From positions 878,363 through 942,362 of the forward strand of contig CAJNOP010000021.1 of assembly GCA_905250075.1 (NCBI GenBank): DNA of 64,000 bases, given 5' to 3'. Position 1 is the stretch's first letter; the number at the start of each line of letters is the position of its first letter. This document shows positions 25,944 to 36,200 of the stretch, piece by piece. The notes under the pieces are model-generated. The model was not told where the DNA came from. It saw only the letters and a program-made list of their open reading frames with translations, and made no database searches. The stretch comes from Rotaria sp. Silwood1 (lineage: Eukaryota; Rotifera; Eurotatoria; Philodinida; Philodinidae). A program made the position numbers and the translations under genes.

Positions 25944-27340
25944 GACATCATTCTATTCACGCTTTCCATTAAATTCAGGATCTTTATTCGTAATAAAAAG
26001 ATTAATACCACTTTCAGACAATAAATAAAGCGTTTTCAATTATATTTGAATTTAGCAGAACTGTTGGTTTCGACTTAGATTATATCGGGCAGAAGTATAA
26101 GAAACATAATGAGGATCCTCTTCCTCTAGTTGGTCATGAATGACGATAGAAGCAAGATAATTATGGAGATGCCAATCCTTGGATGTGGATGTGTGTCTGG
26201 TGGATCAGACGAAAACAGACTAATCTATCTCTTAACAAACGAAAAGACAAGTTCGAGTTGCTAGTATCAACTTTTGTTTTTTAGCAATCGGTTAAGTCGA
26301 AAATGAAAAACTAATAAAATAATAGATAAGTGTGCTTGGATTAAAATAATTAAAGAAATGCAGAGTTTAATTCAGCAACGCGTTTCATATCTTTTATTAA
26401 TAAACGTGTATAACCGCTTATCAGGGTTCTGTATAACAGTTTTTAAGCACAGGCAGAAAGTACAAAAAGAAAATTTAGTGATATACATGAAATTGAAGTA
26501 GAGCGTAAAGATAAAATAAGAAAGAAAGCCAATTATTGATTAAATGGTAATATGAACTTCGCTGAGTTTTCACAAAAAATACAAGAGTGGAACAGATTTA
26601 AATTTCAGTAAAGTATAATGGAAATCAAGATCGTTAAATCGCATGGATTTCATTTGAACTGTTAATCTTGATTAATGATATTTCAAAATAACTTGATCAT
26701 ATCATATTTTTCAATAGGATTATGTTCTCAAGTAAATCGATAAATATACTTCAACTAAACCAATAAGTGTAAGTTATATCTTCAGTTTAGTGTAGTTGAT
26801 TGATAAGGAAGGATTTAATAAATGGATTTTCTATCATCACTAGTAGAATGAAAAGAAAGGTATTGGCAAGGGAACTATCAAATCAACGATCTTTAGCCAT
26901 TGATCAATCTTTGAAAGCTCTAATTCGAGTAATAACACTAGGAAATAACTTGAGTATATTACTAAACAAATGTATTTGAAATCAATCAATGGATATAGTT
27001 AAAAGTTCACGTGAATATAATTTAAACAAATCAAATTAAAACCGCACCAACTATTAATTTTGAGTAGTAATACTTGAAAATAGTTTGATCATATTTTTCA
27101 GTAAGATCAAAGATTAAACAAGTATTTGTCAAATAACTGAACATAGTTAAAGATTGAAGCAAATGTCAGATTTTAGTGAAAATATTTGGAGATAACAAGT
27201 ATATTTTCGAAATTACTTGATCATATCATTTAATAAGATAAGGGTTGAGAGGGCATGGCAAAATCCGCTTTCCAGGAAATTCAAAATTGGCTACACCTCG
27301 AATCATGGTACGGAATTTTATATATACATAATATATAGTT
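25944..27340. other. Intergenic with degenerate repeats before the telomere-type array
   Basis: After the poly(A) signals of the secreted-protein gene there is no supported gene. From about 26690 the motif ACTTGATCATATCAT recurs in variant form near 26697, 27084 and 27217, suggesting an old repeat leading into the satellite that follows. Confidence 0.45.
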
Positions 27341-27344
27341 TCAT

Positions 27345-27676
27345 GTGGGATTGGGTTGGGTTGGGCTAGGTCAGATTGGGTTGGGTTGGGTCGGGTTGGG
27401 TTGGGTCATATTGGGTTGGGTTGGGTTGGGTTGGGTTAGGTCATATTGGGTTGGGTTGGGTTAGGTTAGGTCATATTGGGTTGGGTCGGGTTGGGTCGGG
27501 TTGGGTTGGGTCGGGTTGGGTTGGGTCGGGTTGGGTTGGGTTGGGTTAGGTCATATTGGGTTGGGTTGGTCGGGTTGGGTTGGGTTAGGTCATATTGGAT
27601 TGGGTTGGGTTGGGTTCGGTTGGGTTGGGTTCGGTTGGATTGGGTTGGGTTCAGTTGGATTGGGTTGGGTTGGATC
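27345..27676 (+). repeat. TTGGG pentamer satellite with higher-order punctuation
   Basis: About 330 bp of tandem TTGGG units with variants TCGGG, TTAGG and TTCGG. The array is interrupted several times by GGTCATATTGGG, which gives an irregular higher-order period of roughly 50-65 bp. It is strongly G-rich on the plus strand and has open frames on both strands (repeating Gly-Trp-Val-Gly-Leu and Pro-Asn-Pro-Thr-Gln), which are artefacts of the pentamer. The unit resembles telomeric DNA, but a telomeric origin is not proven. Confidence 0.9.
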
Positions 27677-27689
27677 AAGTAACAATATA

Positions 27690-27851
27690 TATGTGGGTGC
27701 GAGTGTGGGTGTCAAGGAATTTATCATGCACCCACCCAAACTCACACCCACACCCACACCCACACCCATAGCCACACTCACACCCACACCCACGCCCACA
27801 CCCACACCCACACTCACACCCACACCCACACCCACACCCACACTCACACCC
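27690..27851 (-). repeat. Interstitial TGTGGG telomere-type array (CCCACA on plus strand)
   Basis: From 27729 to 27851 the plus strand is a near-perfect run of CCCACA with occasional CTCACA, CGCCCA and AGCCAC variants, i.e. TGTGGG on the minus strand. Just before it, 27690-27712 has a few units in the opposite sense (GTGGGTGCGAGTGTGGGTG), so the array is partly inverted. TGTGGG is the telomeric unit reported for the bdelloid Adineta vaga. Flanking genes on both sides show it is internal here. Confidence 0.85.
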
Positions 27852-28550
27852 TCCTTTTATGTTGAAATCGATAATAGTAATATTGTTTTATCCTCATTCA
27901 TAGACAATTGTAGTCCACTCGGTAAATATTAGTGATATCATTCATCCACAAGTTCAATTGATATTAAGCGTTGATTATCTATGTTGTTTCATGATGTCTC
28001 TCTCATCTCATTGTACTCAATGCAGTAGACTCAATCATCATCTATTATTATTTATCCAGCATTTGTGCTTTCTACAATTACTACAAAATTCGTACTCAGT
28101 GAACTTCACCAGATAAACCAAAGCAATCAACTACACTCTTTTACCTTATTTTGAAGAATAGATGACTGTCTATAGATTTAAAGTAGATTTTTAGTAAACA
28201 GCGAAATAGTGGCTATTACGACAATACTTCAGTAGGCACTTGAAAGGTAGAGGGTAGTGTACGAAAATCATTTACTCAAAAGGAAATCATCTGAACTTTC
28301 TTCTATAGCCATGGCTACCTCATTTGATATGACAATAAATAAACTCAATGTGTCAAATTCTACCGTCGATTAGTTTTGATTTCATTTGAGATAGTAGTAT
28401 AAATTGTTGTTGTTTTGTCAAAATATTATACTTATATGGAACATGGAGTTACATACCAATGACATGATATAGTGAATATAGATTATGTCCATAGTGCTGG
28501 TTTATTAATTACTTCAGAAAAAATAACAGTATCAAACAAGAATTTTTATG
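27852..28550. other. Spacer after the telomere-type array
   Basis: About 700 bp of ordinary AT-rich sequence between the array and the 3' end of the hydrophilic-protein gene. No gene or repeat recognised. Confidence 0.4.
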
Positions 28551-28556
28551 TTTATT
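28551..28556 (-). terminator. Poly(A) signal AATAAA
   Basis: On the minus strand AATAAA starts five bases after the stop codon of the small two-exon gene at 28561-28864, fitting a very short 3' UTR. Confidence 0.5.
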
Positions 28557-28560
28557 TCTC

Positions 28561-28864
28561 TTAACTGTTACTACTGGATCCTGCATTCTCCTGACTGCCG
28601 ACCAAATTCGACATCTGATTGCTCGAATAAGCGTCAGTACGCTTCGTGGTTACACCTGTTTGTGCATTGCACACACCTTCAAGTGGATCACGATGGGATA
28701 GTTGACCATCAGCTGTACTTCCACCTACAAAATGAAATAGATAAAATACAGCCGGATGAGACTAGAATTCAACACTGACCAGTGCCAATTGAATCATTTC
28801 GAGCTTGATCGATCTGACCGGGCATATTTCCGAGTGTACCTTGACTATATTTGGCTTGCGACAT
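28561..28864 (-). CDS. Small, very hydrophilic Gly/Ser/Asn/Gln-rich protein (hydrophilin-like)
   Basis: Found by hand: each exon is too short for a simple open-frame scan. Exon 1 is 28864-28780 and exon 2 is 28724-28561, with a 55-bp intron (GTCAGT donor, TTTTGTAG acceptor). They join in phase to 82 residues starting MSQAKYSQGTLGNMPG and ending ENAGSSSNS. The protein has 11 glycines, many Ser, Asn, Gln and Thr, one Cys, no Trp or Phe, and no signal peptide or membrane segment. That composition matches the general definition of hydrophilins, a class that includes LEA proteins and is often linked to water loss. A role in desiccation is a guess from composition. The coding stretch is more GC-rich than the flanks and an AATAAA follows. 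I do not recognise a family. Confidence 0.65.
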
Positions 28865-31800
28865 TTCAAAATATGAAAATAATAAAAAAAAACGATCTTG
28901 TGTTGTCAGACTCGATTCATTTATTTACGTGTGTTAGTTCAACAAGTACGTTTTCAGTTGCACAAATGCTGGTTTTCATTTGACCTATCCAAATCTCAAT
29001 CGTATACATTTCTAGTGTAATAGACTGAAACTAGCTCGATTTCATCCTTCAAAAAATTCTTTTTACATTGTGAACTATAATTTTATTGACAAATGACATA
29101 GAGCTTTGTTTTTGCACATGGCGCAATAAGTTAGCATTTCTCTAGATCTTTTGGAAACAAATACAGGACAATGAATTCAGTTCGAATATATGGAACTGAA
29201 AATAAAATATAATTTATTCTTATCTGGTGACACTTGAGTCTGAAACAAAATTAAACTCTGCACTGGAACAGTTCGTGACGGTGGGAAAATATCTTTTAAT
29301 CGAGTAATAAAACCGAAAATAAGATTAGGTATGATTATCTACGATTAAAATCTTTTATTTTCGACTTTTATAAATGTTATTAGTTGATTTTTACGGTATA
29401 TCGACTGACCAAATAATGCAATATAGATGACCGTATTACAGTTGCTTTCGTAGTTAACTAGATCGAAACTTGTCATTCATAATCAGCACGTTTTCTTCAT
29501 TAATGAATCAAGCATGCTCTCAGTCTTAAGAAAATATTCCATGTCAATTAAATCCTGTTTTAATAAATTTTATTAGAAAAAAAACGATTCAATATACTTT
29601 CATGAATTTACAAAAATTAATTTTGAGTCTTTGTTTGGATTCTATGTGGGAAAATCGATTTTAATAGATTTTTTATGATTCAATCTAATTTAGTAGATCA
29701 AACAAGGAATTGATTTAATTCTATTAGATTATTGATGAACTCTCTGGAAATAAATCTACTTTGATGGATTAAGTATGAAATCGATTATAATGTATTACAT
29801 TATAAAATGATTACTTAGATTTTACAGGAAAAAAATTGATTTTTATCGGTAGTGGACGAGCCAGAAAAGTTTTTTGGGGAAGGCTTAGCCCTCATTTGAA
29901 GCTAAAAAATAAGTATTTTCTTCGCATATGATATAGATTCATCGCATTTCTGAAGAAAGCTAGACCATCTTCAGCTACTCTTTAGCTTCGCACTATCGGC
30001 CAATTTATACCAAAGGAAATCGACTAGGAAACGATTATTATCAAAAGATAATTAAAAAAGCCATTATTCAGCTGATTACTCTGATAAATTTTCAATATCA
30101 TGAATTAAAAAACTATGCAAATAACATATCTTTCAGACGTTGTGCATGCTAGTCAATGATCTAATCTTCAAATGATCTCTTTTAACTTGCATCAACTATA
30201 ATCAATATTTTTTATCAAAATGAAATCAATTTTTATCTGATTTTTCGTCTAACATTTATACATGGGTTGAGAACTGCATTTAAAAAAAGAATTTTAGGTT
30301 ATTTTTTAAAAATCAATTGAAATCTATTAAGTTTTTCATCGATATGATAGATTGTTTGCCGAAAGATCGACTCTAATTGATAATCGTCTAGAAAACCTAT
30401 TTACATCTATTATTTCGTTGAACTTAATCTAAATGTGGTATATTTGATCATTTTTTTATGAGTATCGTCGGAAAATAAATTTTAATCTGATTTTTCAATC
30501 GTATTTTTTACATGAATCTATTTTCACACTTAAATCCCCATTTTAAAGATGGTGAATCGATAGACAAAGACTAAATATAAGTAAAAAAATGACGCGATCA
30601 AAATGATCATAATCACCCCTAAACATGTAAAGCTAAGCTAACATGAAGTTTGATCTGACTGATTTCTAAACAAATGAATTTATTTCACCAGTTGTGAGTA
30701 TTTGACATGTCAGTGATAAAGATGATTGTATTTGTTCACTATTGCTGATGCAAAATGATTATCAACGTAAAATAGATGTTAATTCAAAACTTACTGAAAT
30801 AAGTCCTGTATTTAAATTTATTGATACTTATTCTGAATCACACTTCATTTAATTTCTACTGGCTTGTTGTGTATATAGAAAGTAAGAATAGTATATTCTT
30901 GATTCAAATGTAATAATCTAACTTCTTGATAAGATCAGGATTAACTTCAACTTAGAGTTGTAGTTGCCAATCTCAGCAAATAATCAATATCAATGAAACT
31001 AATAAATATTTTTTCGATAATTTATACTATGGAGGAAAACATTTAAATATAATATGAAGGTATACGCGGTATAACCATGATATTCATACCAAACTACGTC
31101 TTCACAATTTATAGTCTCCCTAGCAAACAACTATGACTCACTATATTAATATCTGTCTAGTGATAATGAAATAAAGCAAGTAGCTTAGATTAACCAGAGC
31201 GAAAAATGATCGATCAAGTTAGACAGAGGAACAAAATGAGAAGTAATAAGAAGATGACAAAAGAGGTGACGCTACACATTCATCTTTCCGAGTTTCCCAA
31301 GCGTCTTTTATAGATGATCTCAATACATCAGAATAATACAATATTTATTAGTGCAAATATAGAGACAAAAAAACATGTTGCTGCAAATATTTTTGCACAT
31401 TCAATATAAAGAAGAATTACTTTCAGGAAAAAAAAGCCTTATGAATACGTTGTATTGCTAGTAAGAAAATTGATTCCGGTAATGTTAACATCGTGCATAT
31501 TGATCATAATTTTAATCATAGAATTAGAGAAAAACTAAAGACAATATTTATTATTAATTAAAATAAATAATTCTAACTGTTTAAAAATTTGTTCAAATAA
31601 TATAAAAGTTATGAAAAAATTCAACTAAAACTTCCTCCTTTTTTTTACTCTGTAAACAAAACCAGATTACATCTGATTGCCAAAAACATAAAAATTACCA
31701 TTAATACAAAGATGAATATTCATTAGCATATTAAAATAACGCTCAATCTTGGTATTAAGCACGCACAAAATCAATTATATCGATCAAATCATCTTTTAAA

Positions 31801-33145
31801 CAATATTATTATCATTTCCTCCGTCCCTTTGAGATTATTATATTGCATTGAATTTATTGTTATTTCCTATATGAAGAATTGACACTCGAAACTAGTTGAA
31901 CGATCCCTTAACTTTTATTTATACTATTCTCAAATCAAGTTATTTTTTTATGATTTCATATTATATTGTCTTATTAAAACAATAAAAAATGTTTGATTTA
32001 TTATCACAATTAATTGAATATTGTTTGAAGAATTGATATTTATCTATCAAAAAGAAATCCTATCAATTTTATAACAAATATTGCCTTCTGTTATTATTTT
32101 ATTTGTGTTTTCTTTTTATTGACATGTAGTATTTATTGTGTACAATCATTAAAAATGAAAATTCTACTGCACTATGCTTAGCACATCTATGGTAAGTTAT
32201 TATTAACTAGTGATATTTTGAGTCAAATCATAGATTACTATTCAAGATATGACTTTTGTTTCTGGTAAATAGTTTCGTTTTGGAAAAGAAACGTATAATT
32301 TATGACAGATTTCTTAAAGCCGCCTACATCCTAACTCTCGAGTTTTTTTTTTTTCTGAACATCATAGTTGTTAGTTATTCTGCCGCTTTGTTTTTTCATT
32401 ATTGAAAGAGAAAGAAAGAAAGAGATGAATGAATGTTGTTTGAGAATTGACATCATCATCACTCATCAATCTTTCTTCTCGTTCATCTGTAATACTTATA
32501 TTAACAAAAATCTCAGTTATTATTGCAATACGCGAGAAAAAAAAAATATTTATATATAAATCTAGACAAGAAAGAAAATAATAATAATATGATAAAAGAA
32601 AAGTATCAAGTCGTTTCATAACGGACATTGTTTTAGTGAAAGGGGAATAAGAGACTAAAGTGGGGAACATTCGCATGCATTTATATAATGAGAAAAAAAC
32701 CATGATGCCGACATCACGACATAAATATTGTGTGAGGCAAAGAAGAATCATCTTCTAATATTTGATCTCTCTATCATAAGTACGCACATCCAATACAAGT
32801 AGTTGTCCGTACACTGATGGTATCTTTTTCTTTCTCACAAGTTCAAAACTCGCTAAAACACAGGCTTTCTCTTTCTTTTTATGTTATATATATACTAATG
32901 AAAAAAAACCTCGAATTGACTAATTAATTATATGCATATAAATTAGCACAAAAAAAATTAACAGCAAACGGAACAACGAGTAAAACAACTGAATATGTGA
33001 GTAGGCAAACACAACGAGTCATTCCTTTTCTCACATCGTCTATATAATATATATTTATATGTAGTGGCAACTTCCTTCATCTTCTTACTTTTTTTATTAC
33101 AATAAATATATTCGATACTTTCTAATCAATCTTTTAAAGTGTTCT
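28865..33145. other. Gene-poor region with degenerate repeats
   Basis: No supported gene. Between 29640 and 30510 an AT-rich repeat motif (close to ATCGATTTTAATCTGATTTT) recurs at least four times. At 29846-30002 lies a more GC-rich patch with weak terminal inverted repeats. From 32300 to 33140 there are poly-A and poly-T runs and short AT blocks of the kind seen near gene starts. Confidence 0.45.
29640..30510. repeat. Degenerate AT-rich repeat cluster
   Basis: Variants of one motif occur near 29648 (AATCGATTTTAATAGATTTT), 29829 (AATTGATTTTTATCGG), 30221 (AATCAATTTTTATCTGATTT) and 30476 (AATTTTAATCTGATTTTT). The same motif returns inside VPS26 intron 2 near 51490, 52080 and 52387. The copies are old, and the AT bias means some similarity could be chance. 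Confidence 0.35.
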
Positions 33146-33208
33146 ATGGCTGGCGCATGTGGACGTTCAAATCGTAGTCAATCAAAAGCAATGATAATTT
33201 CATCTGGA
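33146..33208 (+). CDS. Candidate orphan or alternative first exon (21 codons)
   Basis: An ATG opens 21 codons with good codon use (MAGACGRSNRSQSKAM..., ending SSG), followed at once by a strong donor GTAAGA in phase 0. No matching downstream exon was seen nearby. The next phase-0 acceptor in a real gene is at 40429 in the DIRAS-like gene, so it could be an alternative first exon of that gene across a 7.2-kb intron. It could also be the remnant of a lost gene. The N-terminus recalls basic histone-like tails but no histone fold follows. Confidence 0.3.
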
Positions 33209-36200
33209 GTAAGAAAGATAGAATTTGTTTCGTTTTGTGTTATAATTCCTAATTTAAAAAAAAAATCATTTTTCTTTGTATATACTCGTATATTCTTTGG
33301 ATAGTAGATCGATAGAAATTAATTTCTCTTTTCTTCTTTACATGCGTCTTTCAGTATTCTCCATTTGACATGAATTAGTCATTTATTATTCTTACATCAT
33401 TTTTTTCCATATATCATAGCAAAATTCTCAACTAGAAATATTTATGAAGAAGATTAAAATGATGAAGTATTCCGAATAGAAAGAATTGAATTGTCATTTT
33501 TTTAATAAACCATATAAATAAAATAGTTAATTGTATTCAAAAGAAAAAGAAATATAATAAAATACTTTTCTTATTTGATATATGTAGTTGTTTTCAGTGA
33601 TATCTTCAATAATTAGTTTCGAAAATTGTTTTAAGTGAAGTTTGAACATATCTCAATATTTCGATGTCTTAATGATTAGCTTGATTGAAGTTAATTGAAG
33701 AAAAGTTAAGTTGTGCTTTGTTTCAAAATAATCATTTATACTGCGTATCCTAAAACTAAATTTTGTTCGACAACACAGTTTGATAAGCTGATTTTTACAA
33801 CCTAGAAGAGAACGCTATTAACTGATTTACTTATAATCATTAAAAAAATCATTTTAAAATAAAAATACAATCAATAAATATGTAGTATGTTGATATGTAA
33901 AATAGACAGTTTTCTGATAGACAAAGTATTATATATACTGCTTGTTGTTTTGAATTGTTTTTTGTTTAGATTAAGTAATAATAGAAAAAGATTTGTCATA
34001 AAAAAGTTTTGTTTAATGGAAGATTCTGCGTTCATTTCAGAGTTTTACGAGGACAGCTCGACAACAAGTTATGCAACGTTCAATGTAAATAGATCTCGAT
34101 GAATAGAACAAAATTTGTCGGAAATTCAAGCTCACTCAATGCTTTTTTTTTCCTATTCAGTCTCAAGGACCGAAATTAACTAGAAGTTCACCTACACTCG
34201 CAATAATTCATACTTGAGTTTTACGAATTTCAATTTTTTTGGTAATAACTAAGATCGAGTTGGAGTGATTGTGTGTGTTTTTTTTTCTTTCAAAAAATTT
34301 CGTTCTTAGAACTCAAAAGAAGCAAAATACTGGCAGCAGTATCAAAAACACTATTTTTTCAGTGAAACTAATTTTCTGATAATTAGCAAAATTTGTAGAA
34401 ACAACATTTTGCAGAAAATAAAACACACATCTCAATATAAGTCAAGTACCAGGGATGGCTCGATTGGGTGTCGACTATCGGACGTGTAACGCCCTCCTTC
34501 CAGTTAGAAAAACATTTGAATTATCATAAATTATCTTTTATCACACAATTAATGCGCATACAAAAGAACTATTTCTGAAAAATATCCGCAGACTGAAACC
34601 CGTATCTAAACGGTTTGACAATTTCAGTAGAAATGAAAATCTTTGAATTTTTTGTTTCGTTTCACATCTTAATATTTTCTGTTTGTGCCATTTTCTATTA
34701 AAACAAGAGTAGCACTTATAATAGGTAATACTTTGCAAGTTATAAGTAACTTTGACACAGCAGCTTTATTCTTTTACAAGAAAAAAAAAGAGTGCGTCGT
34801 CAAAATGTAAAATAACACTCTTTGGCTTTGAAGCAAGGTCTTTTATTGAAGAAGTTGCTGAAAACAAGTCATGATTTTTTCTTCTTCTTCATCCATTGAT
34901 TATTTTACGTTTGAAATTTTATTTGTTGACTATATTAATGTATTTCTTATAGCTTAGAGTATAAATGTTTCATGTACACTGATACCTATCCTCTTAACAG
35001 AATGATACAATATATAATTGTAGATATTATCAATAAACATACCATGTTTGACATTTAATAAATAAGATAAACCTATAAGATTGATGTCTAGAAAAATAAA
35101 CACTTTTTTCCAAGAGAAAGTTTCTCGAAATTTAGTCTTTTAGAATTTATACAGGTTTATACAGTTCTAATTTTTACGGCTTTCGATAGAAGACATTCCA
35201 CAACGTCTTCAGAAATGATAAACTCGAATTAAAAAAAATTCTTCTCAATCGAAGAAAATGAGCCCCTTTTTAAGAGCTTGAAATATGAGTAAAATAATTA
35301 TCAAATTCATATGAATGCAGATGTGATTAGTTTGTTTTAGCAGGTAGATTTTCATCTGATCATCTGACAGAAGTATGCCATATGGTATGATATTCAAATG
35401 AATGAAAGAACTACGATATTTGCTAATTTTTTACATCATAATTATTTGTCAAACATATTACATGCTTTTTATTTAATTCAGTTGCGAAATATAAACTTAC
35501 AAGAGATTATCTGTTTTTATCATAATCTTATTGAAGTTGAGTAATACTATGTTACAATTTATTAATAAAAGCAAGAAAATATTGAAATTTTGAAATAAAA
35601 AATTTCAAAATAAAAAGAAAACTTATGTCTAACTTGTTTTATGATTTGTTTAGATTACTTGAATTTACATCCACTTATACGCCAATGAAAAGAATCAGAA
35701 ATTTCATACTTGCTCTAACAACATATTTAGAATTTTTTCTTCTGTCTTAAATTTAATTCATTGAGTGCATACTTTTAACAGAGGCCAGGGACTATGTCTA
35801 TACAGAATCATAAAGAGTGATTGACTCTACACAAAATACCCAATATACTTCTTGTTTTTTTGAATATTGCTATAAACGATGAAAATCTATAGCAGTCTAA
35901 TTAGATACCGAAATTCGGAGAAAAAAAAATAATTCTTTTTGAACAAGTCCATTTGAGATAAAAAGTAATTGTTTGAAAAATGTTTGTAGATTTTGATTCT
36001 TTCAAGTTCTATCTTACTATAATCCATTATTTGGAGAAAAACTAAATTCTGTAAAATATTGTAACGTCAATATTATCCCAAAATTCCATTCAGAGGAGTT
36101 ATAAACGACAGAAAAAGACTTATTCTACTTAGGAGGGAGTTACCCCAATTGATGCCAGCCGTTCAAGCTCATATTTGACACACGATCAAATCGCAGTGAG

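Noticed and set aside
26848-26979. 43-codon ATG frame (MKRKVLARELSNQRS...)
   Set aside because: Too short to support without a second exon or similarity; it lies in a repeat-bearing spacer.
27466-27932. Several open frames on both strands in the GGGTTGGG and CCCACA region
   Set aside because: They are translations of simple tandem repeats with no other coding evidence.
31208-31315. 35-codon ATG frame in gene-poor DNA
   Set aside because: Short, no splice sites or poly(A) signal, no recognised motif.
32368-32751. Overlapping frames on both strands near 32.5 kb
   Set aside because: AT-rich and rich in Phe, Tyr, Ser and Leu, without coding signals; probably regulatory or spacer DNA.
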